Assembly: GCA_003427395.1 (NCBI GenBank)
Contig: BFEA01000145.1
Coordinates: forward strand, 1,073,041 to 1,113,997
DNA: 40,957 nt
From: Chara braunii
Lineage: Eukaryota > Streptophyta > Charophyceae > Charales > Characeae
Direction of reading: 5' to 3'
Part shown: positions 40,922 to 40,957 of the stretch, piece by piece
How the letters are laid out: the number at the start of each line of letters is the position of its first letter
Numbering within the stretch: the stretch's first letter is position 1
Made by a program: the position numbers and the translations under genes
The notes under the pieces: generated by a model
Seen by the model: only the letters and a program-made list of their open reading frames with translations
Told to the model about the DNA's origin: nothing
The model's database searches: none

Positions 40922-40957
40922 TCTTACCTGAAGGTCCTGTTTGCGGGAAGACTGGAG

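Overview
The window looks like a repeat-rich intergenic stretch of a large plant-type nuclear genome. The evidence is a Ty3/gypsy pol whose primer site matches initiator tRNA-Met, a plant-style L1 LINE whose ORF2 carries a reverse-transcriptase zinc-binding (zf-RVT) domain, poly-A-tailed retroposons, long GA/GT microsatellites and no bacterial gene organisation. A streptophyte, perhaps a charophyte alga, is my best guess, but the sequence does not settle the species. I found no rRNA gene, convincing tRNA gene or CRISPR array, and no intact conserved host gene that I can name.

Region 1 (1 to about 10250) is one decayed Ty3/gypsy element on the minus strand. In its reading order it has a tRNA-Met-type primer site, gag with a zinc knuckle, aspartic protease, reverse transcriptase, RNase H, a PHD-finger-like module, integrase and an unrecognised 3' ORF running to the window edge. 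It carries many stops and frameshifts, a lost integrase Asp, and a foldback/MITE insertion of about 395 bp inside RT. The 3' LTR is not in the window.

Region 2 (10250 to 13270) is non-coding: a purine tract, a 134-bp inverted-repeat element, GT/GA arrays, a 144-bp tandem duplication and pieces of a poly-A-tailed dispersed repeat. Region 3 (13270 to 19885) is a nearly full-length plus-strand L1-type LINE. ORF1 is joined to ORF2 through an ATGA stop/start overlap, and ORF2 has endonuclease, RT and zf-RVT; all of it is disabled by a few stops and frameshifts. Region 4 (19886 to 24113) holds a 26-bp palindrome, a 589-bp foldback element with repeated subterminal motifs, a 5'-truncated minus-strand LINE of a related family, and dispersed poly-A repeats.

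Region 5 (24114 to 33000) holds a G-box/TGACG-rich block ahead of a small ORF, a long AAC array, a 47-bp tandem array, purine-rich and AT-rich DNA, several microsatellites, and a gag/protease fragment of a second Ty3-type element on the minus strand.

Region 6 (33000 to 39400) is the least explained part. Four minus-strand ORFs lie in line. Two of them (33907-34176 and 35337-35654) encode clearly paralogous proteins of about 90 residues with no family I recognise, and the spacers around them are strongly enriched in CTGA. Region 7 (39400 to 40957) ends in a very long GA/CT inverted repeat with CG-alternating flanks.
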